Below, piece by piece: positions 37,446-46,498 of a stretch of 64,000 nucleotides of DNA. The translations under genes and the position numbers were made by a program. Under the pieces are notes generated by a model. The model saw only the letters and a program-made list of their open reading frames with translations. It was not told the DNA's origin and made no database searches. Within the stretch, counting starts at the first letter, position 1. Each line of letters starts with the position of its first letter. The stretch comes from Labilibaculum sp. DW002. Its GTDB lineage: Bacteria > Bacteroidota > Bacteroidia > Bacteroidales > Marinifilaceae. The stretch spans positions 62,001 to 126,000 of the forward strand of contig NZ_JAKJSC010000005.1 of NCBI RefSeq assembly GCF_029029525.1, read 5' to 3'.

Positions 37446-37474
37446 AAAGGTTCAGGAACTAGTCCCGAACCTTT
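37446..37474. terminator. Terminator of the aminotransferase gene
   Basis: AAAGGTTC (37446-37453) pairs with GAACCTTT (37467-37474), and inside it GGA pairs with TCC. A/T runs flank it. It lies 44 bases downstream of the minus-strand stop at 37518. Confidence 0.8.
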
Positions 37475-37517
37475 ATGTTTTGTTCGTTTTTAATAATTCT
37501 AATTTTTCAATAGGATA

Positions 37518-38633
37518 TTAGGAGTGAAACTTCTTGAAGTATTCTTCTAAGATTTCCAGCATTTTAGGGAAGTTCTCTCTTCCAAAGCCAACTCTGATGT
37601 ATTTGCCTTCATACTCGAACATTTCTGCTGGCACAGTCATGATACCTGTTTCAGCTACCAAGTGGTCGCTAAACTCTAAGGCAGAACAATCGATTTTCAA
37701 TTTTACAAATGATGTTGTACCTGCACGTGGAGGTACAAAGTTTTCTATCACCTTCTGATTTTTAGCAAATTCCGAAAACAAAGAAATGTTTCGTTTTACC
37801 TTCTTTAGGTTAGGTAATAGGAAGCGATCCATATTATTCAATGCCATAATTGTTAATATTTCACTTGGAGCACTATTGCATATACTTAAATAGTCTTTAT
37901 AAGAAACTACATGTGCGAGAAATTCTTTATCCTGACTAACTAACCAACCTGTTCGTAATCCCGCTAAACCAAAAGTTTTAGATGCACCCCAAAGGCTTAT
38001 GCCTTTTTCATATAGATCACACAACGGTGGCAATTCCAGCATGTCGCTTACCATTAACTTATGGTACATTTCATCCGAGAAGATGTAAATATTGTTCTCT
38101 CTTGCAATTCGTACAATTTCATTAAGTTGATCTAATGACAGGTAACTTCCCGTAGGATTGTGCGGGAAATTGAGAATAATAAGTTTCGTGTTTGGCTTTA
38201 TTAGTTGCTCTAGTTTTTTTGTGTCAAAAGTCCAATCATTTTGGCTTGGATACCAGTTAGAAAGTTCACTTCCAATTGATTTTACCACTTCGTATAAGGA
38301 TTGATAACACGGAGCAACAGTTATTACATGATCAGAAGAAGTGAGGAGAACATTCATGCTTATAAAATTTAGCTCTCCAGGTGTTGCAACTATAATGTTG
38401 TCAATAGATTGTGTTTTGTAGTTGGTTGATATTATTTCTCTTAATAGTGGATTACCCTCACTTTCGGTATAACCAAGTGTCATGTTTTCCCAAAGAGCCA
38501 ATTCTTCAGTTGAGGCGCCATCAAGAACATACTTTAGCGCATATCCATCGCAGTCGGAACTAGAAAGTAAATATTTTGCAGTAAATTCATGTTTGGCAAA
38601 ATACCTTTCGAGTATAAAATGATTGATTTTCAT
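37518..38633 (-). CDS. PLP-dependent aminotransferase, class I/II
   Basis: 371 residues, fold type I. It has the conserved LGYTESEGNPLLREIIS start block, the pyridine-stacking region, LILNFPHNPTGSYLS (Asn and Pro of the NPTG motif), YIFSDEMYHKL (Asp binding the pyridine nitrogen), and SKTFGLAGLRTGWL with the Schiff-base Lys. The phosphate-binding Arg and the final VGFGRENF Arg block are present. The amino-acid substrate cannot be read from sequence. It is a lone gene with its own terminator. Confidence 0.9.
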   Translation of the reverse strand: MKINHFILERYFAKHEFTAKYLLSSSDCDGYALKYVLDGASTEELALWENMTLGYTESEGNPLLREIISTNYKTQSIDNIIVATPGELNFISMNVLLTSSDHVITVAPCYQSLYEVVKSIGSELSNWYPSQNDWTFDTKKLEQLIKPNTKLIILNFPHNPTGSYLSLDQLNEIVRIARENNIYIFSDEMYHKLMVSDMLELPPLCDLYEKGISLWGASKTFGLAGLRTGWLVSQDKEFLAHVVSYKDYLSICNSAPSEILTIMALNNMDRFLLPNLKKVKRNISLFSEFAKNQKVIENFVPPRAGTTSFVKLKIDCSALEFSDHLVAETGIMTVPAEMFEYEGKYIRVGFGRENFPKMLEILEEYFKKFHS

Positions 38634-38773
38634 AATTGTAGGTTAGGTTTCAATCTCAATGTAGATATTAAAAAGGACTGAATCAATAGGGTATGTGCTT
38701 CCAGGTTTATTAAAATTTACCAACAAGTTTGATAATCCAAAGGCTTTTATAAAAATAGAGAAGTTATAAATTT

Positions 38774-41143
38774 CTAAATCTTATCTTTTGTATATTTTTC
38801 AATTAGAGAAAAAAGATCATCTTTGTCAATAGGTTTTTCTACATAAGCGTCGCATCCAGCTTCTTTGGCTTTTATTTTATCTTTAATACTAACATAAGCT
38901 GATTGTGCTATAACAGGAAGTTTAGCATTAATTTTTTTAACTTGTTCGGTTGCTTCAAGTCCATTTAAAATAGGCATTTTAATGTCCATTAATATCAAGT
39001 TAATATCATCATGAAGTTTGCATAATTTAATAACTTCAACACCATTAGGAGCATGCAAAACATTAATATTTGCTTGACTTAGCAGTTCTTTAAGGTATTG
39101 AAAACTGATTTCATCATCCTCTGCAACAAGAACAGTTAGGTCTTTTTGCATGTTTTCTGCAAAATTATGCTTGATATTTGGAAGCTGTACTTTATTCTTA
39201 GGTTTAATGTAAGGTAATCTAAAGTAAAAACTAGAACCTTTCCCTTTAATTGATTCAAGCCAAATTGTACCTCCCATTTTTTCTACGAAAGCCTTGGAGA
39301 TTGGTAAGCCCAAACCTGTTCCTTCAACGACCTTAGACGGAGCTGTATCAGCTTGACGAAAGCGCTCAAAAATAATATCTTGCATTTCAAAAGGTACACC
39401 TTCACCCGTGTCTTTTACATAAAACAAGAGATTGTCATTTTCTTTGGTATAACCGAATTTAATTTGTCCTGTACTTGTAAATTTAATAGCATTTCCGATT
39501 AGATTGGTTAAGATTTGGCTTAGTTTTGTTTTATCCGTTTCAATAATACATTCCTCTTCTGTTAGGGGTGCTGACTGATATAGCTCAAGTTCTTTTTTAT
39601 CCGCCTCCGGTTTAAAGAAAGAGTGAAGATTATCCATGATCTGGTTAAGTTCCGTTTTTTCCTTAATGATCTCAACCTGATCTGTTTCTATTTTTGATAT
39701 GTCAATTAAATCGTGAATAATGCTAAGCATTCGATTTCCACTTTGCTCGATAATATCAATGTATTTCTGTTGTTGGTCGCTAGTTAATTCAGGGCTTTTT
39801 AACAAATCAGCAAATCCTAGAATTCCATTCATTGGAGTTCTAATTTCATGACTCATATTTGCAAGAAATGCTGTTTTAAGAGTGTCGCTTTCTTCAGCCT
39901 TTTCTTTAGCCTTTCTTAATTCCTGTTCAATTTTCTTTTGTTCCGTGATATCAAGAATAGTACCTACCATAGTTATCAATTCACCTTGGTCATTCCAAAT
40001 GCCTCTGAAAGTGGAGGAGTAGAATCCTGTACTTCCATCTGGACGAAGAAATCGTTGTTCGAAGAAGCCTTGTTCTTTCTTATCAATGGCTCGTTGTATA
40101 ATTTCCTGGTCTCGGGCATTATCTTCTGGCCAAGGAGACAGTTTCATTATAGAGTCTAATTGAGGCGTAAATTCGTCTGGGTCCAGATGAAATATTTTGT
40201 ATGTTTCTGCATTCCATTCACAATTTCCTGTTGTTACGTCCCATTTCCAATATCCTAGGTGCGACATTTTTTGAGCATCCAACAAGTTTTCTTCGCTTTC
40301 CAGAAACTTATGTTCAACTTGTTTTTGTTCGGTGATATTGTTACAGATTACTATGGCATTTGTCACTTTCCCCTTACTGTTTGTTATGGGTGCAATAGTC
40401 ACTTCCAGAAACAATCCAATATTATTTTTCCTTTTTGAATTCTTCTTTGTTTTTGAATTATACCTCAAATTGAAATGTGCAATTTTACCTTTTTGGAAAA
40501 CGGCTTTTACATGATCAAGAACTCCTTGTTCTTTTACCGTTTTATCTTCGAGAATATTGTAGTTTTCAATGAGGTTTTCAGTTGTAAGTACTAGTAAATC
40601 ACAATAAGCTTTATTAGTACGTAGTAAATTTCCTTTGTTATCAGATATCCACATAGCATATGGATTTTGATCAATCACGCTATTTAAAAAGGCTTCCCTT
40701 TTTTTAAGTTCTTTTTTTATTTTTATTCTATCTCGAATATCTCTTCCAATAGAGATAAAATATTTAGGTGTACCATTCGGATCGTTTATTGCAGAAACAT
40801 TATATTCTGTAGGAATTTTACTTCCATCCTTGCAAATTAAGGTCAATTCAATTATGCCAGTTTGTTTATTTTTTATTTCATTGATGAATTTAGAAGCCTT
40901 ATTTAAATCATCTTTACTGTAATAGGATATTGGAGCTGGCAATTTAGCTATCTCTTTATGACTATATCCAGATAAGGTGCTAAATGCTTTGTTCCATTGG
41001 ATGGCTTTTCCAGTTTCGGGGTTGAAAACAAAAAAAGTATCAGTCTGTGAATCTATAGCTTGTGCTATAATTTTTTTATCTTCAGTTAAGCGGTGAATTT
41101 GTTCAATCAATTCCTCTTTCGACTTTGCATGTAAATTCTCCAT
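38774..41143 (-). CDS. Multi-PAS hybrid sensor histidine kinase with receiver domain
   Basis: 789 residues, no membrane segment, so cytoplasmic. Three PAS domains occupy about 20-135, 150-270 and 285-405, the last with a PAC-like end (GTILDITEQKKIEQEL). HisKA follows with the phosphorylated His in ANMSHEIRTPMNGILGFAD (about 425-445). HATPase is at about 535-655, with IGNAIKFTS, DTGEGVP and GTGLGLPISK motifs. A C-terminal receiver has AEDDEISF, the phosphoacceptor in LILMDIKMP (about 717) and the Lys in YVEKPIDKDD. No DNA-binding output, so it must signal through another partner, or serve as a phosphorelay. Confidence 0.95.
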   Translation of the reverse strand: MENLHAKSKEELIEQIHRLTEDKKIIAQAIDSQTDTFFVFNPETGKAIQWNKAFSTLSGYSHKEIAKLPAPISYYSKDDLNKASKFINEIKNKQTGIIELTLICKDGSKIPTEYNVSAINDPNGTPKYFISIGRDIRDRIKIKKELKKREAFLNSVIDQNPYAMWISDNKGNLLRTNKAYCDLLVLTTENLIENYNILEDKTVKEQGVLDHVKAVFQKGKIAHFNLRYNSKTKKNSKRKNNIGLFLEVTIAPITNSKGKVTNAIVICNNITEQKQVEHKFLESEENLLDAQKMSHLGYWKWDVTTGNCEWNAETYKIFHLDPDEFTPQLDSIMKLSPWPEDNARDQEIIQRAIDKKEQGFFEQRFLRPDGSTGFYSSTFRGIWNDQGELITMVGTILDITEQKKIEQELRKAKEKAEESDTLKTAFLANMSHEIRTPMNGILGFADLLKSPELTSDQQQKYIDIIEQSGNRMLSIIHDLIDISKIETDQVEIIKEKTELNQIMDNLHSFFKPEADKKELELYQSAPLTEEECIIETDKTKLSQILTNLIGNAIKFTSTGQIKFGYTKENDNLLFYVKDTGEGVPFEMQDIIFERFRQADTAPSKVVEGTGLGLPISKAFVEKMGGTIWLESIKGKGSSFYFRLPYIKPKNKVQLPNIKHNFAENMQKDLTVLVAEDDEISFQYLKELLSQANINVLHAPNGVEVIKLCKLHDDINLILMDIKMPILNGLEATEQVKKINAKLPVIAQSAYVSIKDKIKAKEAGCDAYVEKPIDKDDLFSLIEKYTKDKI

Positions 41144-41484
41144 ATTTATTAGGTAGTGTGCAGTTGTGTGTATTATTTTGTCTTATTGAATAAGGCAACA
41201 AGTATTTTAAATTACAATAAATACAAAAGATAAGCAAGTCTGAAATAGATATCGCAAGTTTTCGATCTATGATTTAATACAAATCAATAATTGGGATAGT
41301 ATGAAAGTATTTATCTGAAATAACCGAGTTCGTTTAGTTGAAAATTTAATAGAGCTTTATAAAAATTAAAGAAGAAAAAGGGATAGGAATATAATATTGC
41401 CTATCTCTTAATCATTCTAATGGTGAGGTTTTTAGGTGTGGATACAAACTAATATTTCATTTAATAAATCAGGTTTATATTTGT
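41144..41484. other. Intergenic region, no gene seen
   Basis: 341 bases between the hybrid kinase start and the end of the DsrE-like gene. I see only AT-rich sequence. A weak stem may lie near the DsrE stop, but I cannot support a terminator. Confidence 0.4.
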
Positions 41485-41820
41485 TTACAAAGTCAAAATC
41501 TTTTCACCTTTTTTGATGTAATCTGTTAATGGTTCCCCCATATATTTCACATCCAAACCAAGTTGTACTAGAGTGTCGGTTACCCCATATCCATCGCTGC
41601 ATGCAAGACAGGCTTCTATCGAAACACCTACTTTTAGCATCTTTTGAATTTCGTTTTGAATCTCAACATCTTCAGCTATTAATTTTGCAGAGCCACCCCA
41701 AACAATTACGTTGACTTGTTTCCACCAAGATTGAGTTAAGGCATTGGTTGAGTACATTGAAATCATATTTGTTACCGTTTCCTTATTGGTTGTTGTCCAA
41801 AGTATGTTTAGTTTGTCCAT
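41485..41820 (-). CDS. DsrE-family protein
   Basis: 111 residues with the DsrE/DsrF Rossmann-like pattern (KLNILWTTTNKETVTNMISMYS ... VNVIVWGGSAKLI ... GVSIEACLACSDGYGV). Cys in EACLACSDGYG occupies the position of the active Cys in sulfur-carrier members. Cytoplasmic. It lies 30 bases after the DsbA/FrnE-like gene and probably shares its transcript. A role in sulfur transfer or thiol stress is an inference. Confidence 0.8.
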   Translation of the reverse strand: MDKLNILWTTTNKETVTNMISMYSTNALTQSWWKQVNVIVWGGSAKLIAEDVEIQNEIQKMLKVGVSIEACLACSDGYGVTDTLVQLGLDVKYMGEPLTDYIKKGEKILTL

Positions 41821-41850
41821 CTTGTTATTTTGTAATTTTAAACGACATGT

Positions 41851-42504
41851 TTATAGTTCTTTTTGTTCAAGCAAGTCAGCTAATACTTTTTTATATACAT
41901 CTACAGATTGAGCTCCATTAAGTGTGCTCGATCGATTAAAAACAATTGTTGGTACAGAGGTAATGTCTGCATTTCTCCAAAAAGACTCTTGTCTTAGTGT
42001 TTTTTCACGAGCATCTACTTGATCAAGTTTAGCAATTGCATCATCAACATTTAAACCTGTTTTTAGAACTACCTCCGCTAATATTTGTCTATCAGAGACA
42101 TCTTTTCCTTCACTAAAATACGATTCAAATAAACGCATTTTTAATTCGGTTTGCTTGCCAAATTCTTTTGCGTAATCAAGTAAAATATGCGCTTCTCTGG
42201 TATTAACAATTCTTTTCCCTTCGAAGAAATTAAATGTGAATTCAACTTCCTCTCCTAGATTTGCCATATTCGATTGCGAACGCTTCCAGTCTTCAGGAGA
42301 GCTACCATATTTGCGTTTTACATGATCTAGAATGTCTTCTCCTTCTTGTGGCATATCGGGATTCAATTCGAAAGGTTGCCATACAATCTCAACTTGATCT
42401 TGTATTCCCATTTCTGATATGGCTTGCTCCAATCGTCTGTACCCAATAATACACCACGGGCAAACCACATCTGAAATGATGTCTAGTTTTATTTTGTTGT
42501 TCAT
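41851..42504 (-). CDS. DsbA-family oxidoreductase (FrnE type)
   Basis: 217 residues, no signal peptide. The thioredoxin-fold active site is Cys15-Pro-Trp-Cys18 (DVVCPWCIIGYRRLE), followed by the helical DsbA insertion and the cis-Pro segment (ITSVPTIVFN). The absence of an export signal is normal for the FrnE/2-hydroxychromene isomerase-like branch, which acts in the cytoplasm on disulfides or polyketide substrates. Together with the AhpD-like and DsrE-like neighbours it suggests a thiol/oxidative-stress unit. Confidence 0.9.
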   Translation of the reverse strand: MNNKIKLDIISDVVCPWCIIGYRRLEQAISEMGIQDQVEIVWQPFELNPDMPQEGEDILDHVKRKYGSSPEDWKRSQSNMANLGEEVEFTFNFFEGKRIVNTREAHILLDYAKEFGKQTELKMRLFESYFSEGKDVSDRQILAEVVLKTGLNVDDAIAKLDQVDAREKTLRQESFWRNADITSVPTIVFNRSSTLNGAQSVDVYKKVLADLLEQKEL

Positions 42505-42688
42505 TTTATTTGTATTTTAATCATCAGTCCTAATTTATGGAGAATTCAAGCCAAATGTTCAAAACAAATTCATATTTGTTATATTTTGATTCTTTTTCCT
42601 GTCTAGTATTTCTGGAATGGCGATTATTGAGATTCTTTTTTTGAACTCTGAATTTTGTTAAATGATTCTCATATTTTCAGATGTTATT

Positions 42689-43240
42689 TTATTGCTTTTT
42701 CCATGCATACTTGTTGAATGGAGCATCAATTTGTGTTTCTGCAATATGATTTGTGTAGTTGCTAATTACCTTCTGTGATAAACCTAAAATAACTTCCAAC
42801 ACATGTCGTTGTTCGTATCCTGCAGAAAAGAAATCCTCTAATTCAGCCTCACTAACAGTTCCTCTTTTACGAACAAGGCCAAGAGTAAAAACGTGTAATG
42901 CCTGAAGTTTTTCAGTAGGCATTGCGGTTTCATTTCTTAATGCTTCGGTAATCGCATCATCAACTTTCATCATTTTAGCAATACCTGTATGTCCAGGAAC
43001 ACAATAAGTACATTCGTGTTCTACATTTATAGTTTGCCATACAACGGTTAATTCCTCTTTATTAAATGAAGAATTTTCGAACAATTTATGAAGTATCTGA
43101 TATGCCTCAAGAGTACTTGGAGACTCGGCTAGTATTGCATGTAAGTTGGGTAGCATTCCAAATGCTTTTAGCGAATTTTCCAATAAAGGCTTACTGTTTT
43201 CTGGTGCTGATTCTACTGTGTGAATTTTAAATGTAGTCAT
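42689..43240 (-). CDS. Carboxymuconolactone decarboxylase / AhpD-like protein
   Basis: 183 residues, all-helical AhpD fold. The active-site block VEHECTYCVPGHTGIAKM contains Glu74, Cys77, Cys80 and His84, the Cys-x2-Cys and His arrangement of alkylhydroperoxidase-D proteins. The N-terminus has the usual PENSKPLLE...GMLPNLHAILAESP. It would reduce peroxides or partner a thiol reductase in the cytoplasm. A 184-base gap separates it from the DsbA-like gene, so they may be transcribed together or from separate promoters. The upstream region has three strong inverted repeats. Confidence 0.9.
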   Translation of the reverse strand: MTTFKIHTVESAPENSKPLLENSLKAFGMLPNLHAILAESPSTLEAYQILHKLFENSSFNKEELTVVWQTINVEHECTYCVPGHTGIAKMMKVDDAITEALRNETAMPTEKLQALHVFTLGLVRKRGTVSEAELEDFFSAGYEQRHVLEVILGLSQKVISNYTNHIAETQIDAPFNKYAWKKQ

Positions 43241-43279
43241 GATTTTTTCTTTAATTTATTATAATTTTTTGATTGTTAT

Positions 43280-43307
43280 CTTAATCTATGCAGTCGCTTA
43301 GATTAAG
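43280..43307. promoter_or_regulatory. Inverted repeat 1 upstream of the thiol cluster
   Basis: CTTAATCTA (43280-43288) and TAGATTAAG (43299-43307) are perfect 9-bp arms with a 10-base spacer, 40 bases upstream of the AhpD-like ATG. Size and position fit a TetR- or MarR-type operator. Confidence 0.65.
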
Positions 43308-43340
43308 AATAAAAAAAATGTTTTAAATTTTCAAATGCGT

Positions 43341-43409
43341 TTTCGATGCAATCGCCTAAGGCTTGTTGTTCAAAATAACTAGTAGCCATAAAAAATCCTT
43401 GCATCGAAA
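43341..43409. repeat. Inverted repeat 2, 11-bp perfect arms
   Basis: TTTCGATGCAA (43341-43351) and TTGCATCGAAA (43399-43409) with a 47-base interior that itself contains a GCC-TAA-GGC hairpin. Too widely spaced for a simple operator; a cruciform, an RNA structure or a looping pair of sites are the options. Confidence 0.6.
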
Positions 43410-43449
43410 TCAATAAGTGTTTTCTTAATTAATAATTGATGCGACAAAT

Positions 43450-43465
43450 CTAAACGTACGCTTAG
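43450..43465. promoter_or_regulatory. Inverted repeat 3, 16-base near-palindrome
   Basis: CTAAACGTACGCTTAG is palindromic except for one base pair. It shares the CGCTTAG word with the spacer/arm of repeat 1 (43294-43300), which hints at the same binding protein. No gene lies in the 498-base gap 43241-43738. Confidence 0.55.
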
Positions 43466-43669
43466 TAATTTGCAAGTTTTAATTTCTAAAAAATGTTAAA
43501 ACATTGTTTTTACCTCTTAAACGGAGAAAGTACGTTGAGAATTTATACTATAAAATTGCCTTGTATGTAGCTTTTGAAGCTTTTCGAATGCAATTGTTTT
43601 CAGGAATATTCTCCATAGTGTTACATTTTGTTGAAAGCTAAAGGAGTACGAGACATTGTAATAAATTAA

Positions 43670-43697
43670 AGAGGAACACAATTTTTTGTATTCCTCT
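43670..43697 (-). terminator. Terminator of the PAS protein gene
   Basis: AGAGGAA (43670-43676) pairs with TTCCTCT (43691-43697), and ACAA with TTGT inside it, around a T loop. It lies 41 bases downstream of the minus-strand stop at 43739 and is followed by a T-rich stretch on that strand. Confidence 0.65.
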
Positions 43698-43738
43698 CTT
43701 CACTGATGTAATTATTGTGGTGTAGTAGTTTTCTTAAT

Positions 43739-44242
43739 TTAAGTAGTATTTAAATGTTTATCCATCTTCTTTTTCATGGTCATTAAAGGTGTAATATCTT
43801 CTAAAATAATGATGATATAATTTTCCTTTTTATAGGTAAACAATCGTGTTGAAAACTGTAAATCTTTATCTTCTTTTTTTCCGTCGTAATCGAAAAAAGG
43901 TTTGGTAATGTGTTCTCTGAAAATAGCTTCATTATTAACGTAAGAATGAAGAGCTGCTAATCTTAATTCACATGTGCGGCACATACTAGTAGTACCACAT
44001 AGCTTCTGTTCTTCTATTTGATAAGCACATCCAATTACATCTCCACACTTTCGATACATTAAATTTTCATCTCTTTTATTAGAGAATATGCTTAGCATAG
44101 GATTGTTGTACGCTCTTAATTTTAGATCTTTATCTAAAAGCATAATGCATGAGCTAATATTATTGAGAATTAAATTTAGAAATTCACTGTCTTCACTCAA
44201 GACACTAAAGCGCTCATTGGTATGTGTTAAGTCAGTTTGCAT
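43739..44242 (-). CDS. Stand-alone PAS protein with Cys-rich motif
   Basis: 167 residues: one PAS domain (residues 25-155) and no output domain. Between strand two and the later strands it has a five-cysteine segment, KCGDVIGCAYQIEEQKLCG followed by TTSMCRTCEL. The pattern C-G-D-x-I-G-C ... C-G-T-x4-C-x2-C occurs in PAS domains of various sensor kinases and may bind metal, an Fe-S cluster or sense redox. With no kinase or DNA-binding part it must work with another protein; the nearest kinase gene is the hybrid kinase 2.6 kb downstream on the same strand. A perfect Crp/Fnr-type palindrome lies 105 bases upstream, which supports oxygen or redox control. Confidence 0.8.
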   Translation of the reverse strand: MQTDLTHTNERFSVLSEDSEFLNLILNNISSCIMLLDKDLKLRAYNNPMLSIFSNKRDENLMYRKCGDVIGCAYQIEEQKLCGTTSMCRTCELRLAALHSYVNNEAIFREHITKPFFDYDGKKEDKDLQFSTRLFTYKKENYIIIILEDITPLMTMKKKMDKHLNTT

Positions 44243-44346
44243 TTTTTGTCAGCGAAATTATTTGATTCAAATAGGATTTGAATTGTTTTATCTAATTTAT
44301 GTAATTTTATGATAATTTCAAAATATTATGGAAAGATAAAATCTAT

Positions 44347-44362
44347 TGTGATTTATTTCACA
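44347..44362. promoter_or_regulatory. Crp/Fnr-family binding site
   Basis: TGTGA-TTTATT-TCACA, a perfect palindrome with the 6-base spacer of Crp/Fnr operators, 105-120 bases upstream of the PAS protein ATG. The rest of the gap 44243-44602 is AT-rich with no other structure seen. Confidence 0.7.
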
Positions 44363-44602
44363 TAAAATCTGATTAATGGTATTTATGTAAGAGAATAGAG
44401 TGGATTTTTTTGTTCACTCATTGGCTTAGTAGAGTTGGAGTGAAATGCTTTTGAGACAAATGTTTTTGTATTGTCTCGAATTACAAGTGAATTAGAAATC
44501 GGAGTCTTTGCTTGTAAAGTTTTAACATGCTAAAGGAAGATTAATAGAATGTCATGGAAGGTGTTCCAGATGTAATTGCTGATTTAGTGTAATTCTTTTG
44601 AT

Positions 44603-45526
44603 CTAAAATTGCAAGAAATAGAGTGATGATCCTCCGATTATAATCCAAGTGATAATTCCCAATAAAAAAGTATTACCACCCGTTTCCTTGATTTCAGAAA
44701 CAGAAATACTTGAACCGATAAATAGTAAAGCAATGACCATTCCTTTTTTGCCTAACCACTTTAAATGTGCAAAACCTTCTTGCCATTGAGGGAACAGATG
44801 AGCAACTATAATTGCCAATACAAAGACTCCAATAAACCAAGGTATTTTTATTTTACCTGAGTCAGAGTTTTTATTGAAAATTGCGAATACAATTGAAACA
44901 GGAATGATCCAAAGTGCACGAGTTAATTTAACGGTAGTGGCAATTTCTAAAGCTTGCTCTCCATAGGCTGCTGATGCACCTACTACTGAGCTGGTATCGT
45001 GAATTGCGATTGCAGACCAAAAACCAAATGTTTCCTGACTCATTTCAAAATAATGACCAATAATAGGAAATAGCATTAGTGCGAGCGAATTAAGAACAAA
45101 AACAACTGCCATTGCGAACAAAACCTGTTTGTTTTTTGCATTAATTACTGGCGCAACTGCAGCTATTGCACTGCCACCGCATATGGCCGTTCCTGCAGCA
45201 ATTAATATGGTGGTTGCTTTCTCAACCCTTAAAAGTTTACCCAATAGTAATCCAATACTAATGGTTGCAATTACCGAAACTGCAGTAAAACCAAAACCTG
45301 ATTTTGATGCTTCCATTACCATGCTTAGATTCATGCCAAAACCCATTAGTACAATGGAAGCTTGCAATACTGAAGATGTGTGTTTGGTAAACCGATTGGT
45401 TTTAATTCCAAACATGGAAAAGAAGAGTCCCATAATTAAAGCAATCGCCGGTGAAAATCCTGGCACAAAGCAGAGAATAATCCCAATGAAGAATAGATAA
45501 CTTGATTTTTTAGAGAATAGCTGCAT
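44603..45526 (-). CDS. YeiH-family putative sulfate/sulfite exporter
   Basis: 307 residues, about ten membrane helices. The UPF0324/YeiH signatures are present: GFGMNLSMVMEASKSG, AAGTAICGGSAIAAVAPV and AIAIHDTSSVVGASAAYG. Members are thought to export sulfite-type anions; transport has not been settled. It is the last gene of a minus-strand run with the LysR regulator directly upstream, the same gene pairing as yeiE-yeiH in enterobacteria. A palindrome suited to the regulator lies 36-50 bases upstream. Confidence 0.9.
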   Translation of the reverse strand: MQLFSKKSSYLFFIGIILCFVPGFSPAIALIMGLFFSMFGIKTNRFTKHTSSVLQASIVLMGFGMNLSMVMEASKSGFGFTAVSVIATISIGLLLGKLLRVEKATTILIAAGTAICGGSAIAAVAPVINAKNKQVLFAMAVVFVLNSLALMLFPIIGHYFEMSQETFGFWSAIAIHDTSSVVGASAAYGEQALEIATTVKLTRALWIIPVSIVFAIFNKNSDSGKIKIPWFIGVFVLAIIVAHLFPQWQEGFAHLKWLGKKGMVIALLFIGSSISVSEIKETGGNTFLLGIITWIIIGGSSLYFLQF

Positions 45527-45561
45527 TCGTTTTTGTTCTTTGTTTTGTAAAACAAAAATAC

Positions 45562-45576
45562 AGCTAATTAATAGCT
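45562..45576. promoter_or_regulatory. Candidate LysR-type operator before yeiH-like gene
   Basis: AGCTA-ATTAA-TAGCT, perfect 5-bp arms, in the 81-base gap between the LysR gene and the transporter gene. Nearby at 45543-45557 is TTTTG-N5-CAAAA. LysR regulators bind interrupted palindromes of this size. Confidence 0.5.
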
Positions 45577-45607
45577 TGTGGAAATTGTAAAATGTTATTA
45601 ATTATAG

Positions 45608-46495
45608 CTAAAAGTTATAGTGATTCAGAAAATCAATAAATAATCCAGGAATTTTTAATTCAGGTCCTTTACGCAATGCCATTCTTAATTTTCGATGAAT
45701 ATTCAATTCACTAACGTTTAGTTTACAAAGACTTTTTAGCTTTATTTCTTTCTCAATCGACTTTTCTGAGATCAAGGCAATACCATCAAAATTACAAAGG
45801 AAATTTTTAATGGCTTCGGTACTTCCCAAGTGAATTAGAATGTTTAATTTTTCCAGATCTATGTTTTGTTTGGCAAGGGCTTTCTGAATTACCTGAAGGC
45901 TTCCAGAGCCTTTTTCGCGAAGCACCAAAGGTATTTCCTGGATATCGCTTAATTTAATGTTTTTGCGTTTGGCATACACACTTTGTGTTCCTGTAACTAC
46001 AACAATTTCATCATCCAAAAAATCCATGTATTTGATGTTCGAATTAGATTTTTCATTTTCCACCAAAGCCAAATCAATTTCATTATCGAGTAGTTTTTGC
46101 TCCATCTCAAAAGAATTACCGTTGAATAAATCCAATTTTATTTTTGGATAACGCCTATGAAAAGATGCAATAACCGATGGAATAAGGTATTGAGAAATGG
46201 TTGAGCTGGCACCAATCCGTAAAGAACCATTAAATGCCTCGCTTAATCTGCCCAGTTCGTAATCCAAATCACGGTATTGCTGTTTGATTTGTTTAAGGCT
46301 ACGATACACCAATTTACCCGATTTAGTTAGGTAAACCTTGTTTCCTTTTCGTTCGAAAAGAGCAGTTTCTAATTTGCTTTCTAACTCCTTAATGTGTTTG
46401 GTAACTGCAGGTTGGCTTATGAATAGTTCTTCGGCTGCTTTTGAGAAATTAAGGTTTTCTGCTACTGCAATAAATACTTCATCACGATAATCCAT
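45608..46495 (-). CDS. LysR-family transcriptional regulator
   Basis: 295 residues. Winged helix at residues 1-62 with the LysR signature (FIAVAENLNFSKAAEELFISQPAVTKHIKELESKL) followed by a long linker helix. A two-lobe effector-binding domain occupies about 90-295 (GSLRIGASSTISQYLIPSVI start, GSGSLQVIQKAL hinge). It is similar in type to CysB/YeiE/CbbR regulators. Gene pairing with a YeiH-like transporter suggests control of that gene by a sulfur compound. Its ATG lies three bases after the stop of the NnrU-like gene. Confidence 0.93.
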   Translation of the reverse strand: MDYRDEVFIAVAENLNFSKAAEELFISQPAVTKHIKELESKLETALFERKGNKVYLTKSGKLVYRSLKQIKQQYRDLDYELGRLSEAFNGSLRIGASSTISQYLIPSVIASFHRRYPKIKLDLFNGNSFEMEQKLLDNEIDLALVENEKSNSNIKYMDFLDDEIVVVTGTQSVYAKRKNIKLSDIQEIPLVLREKGSGSLQVIQKALAKQNIDLEKLNILIHLGSTEAIKNFLCNFDGIALISEKSIEKEIKLKSLCKLNVSELNIHRKLRMALRKGPELKIPGLFIDFLNHYNF

Positions 46496-46498
46496 ATT

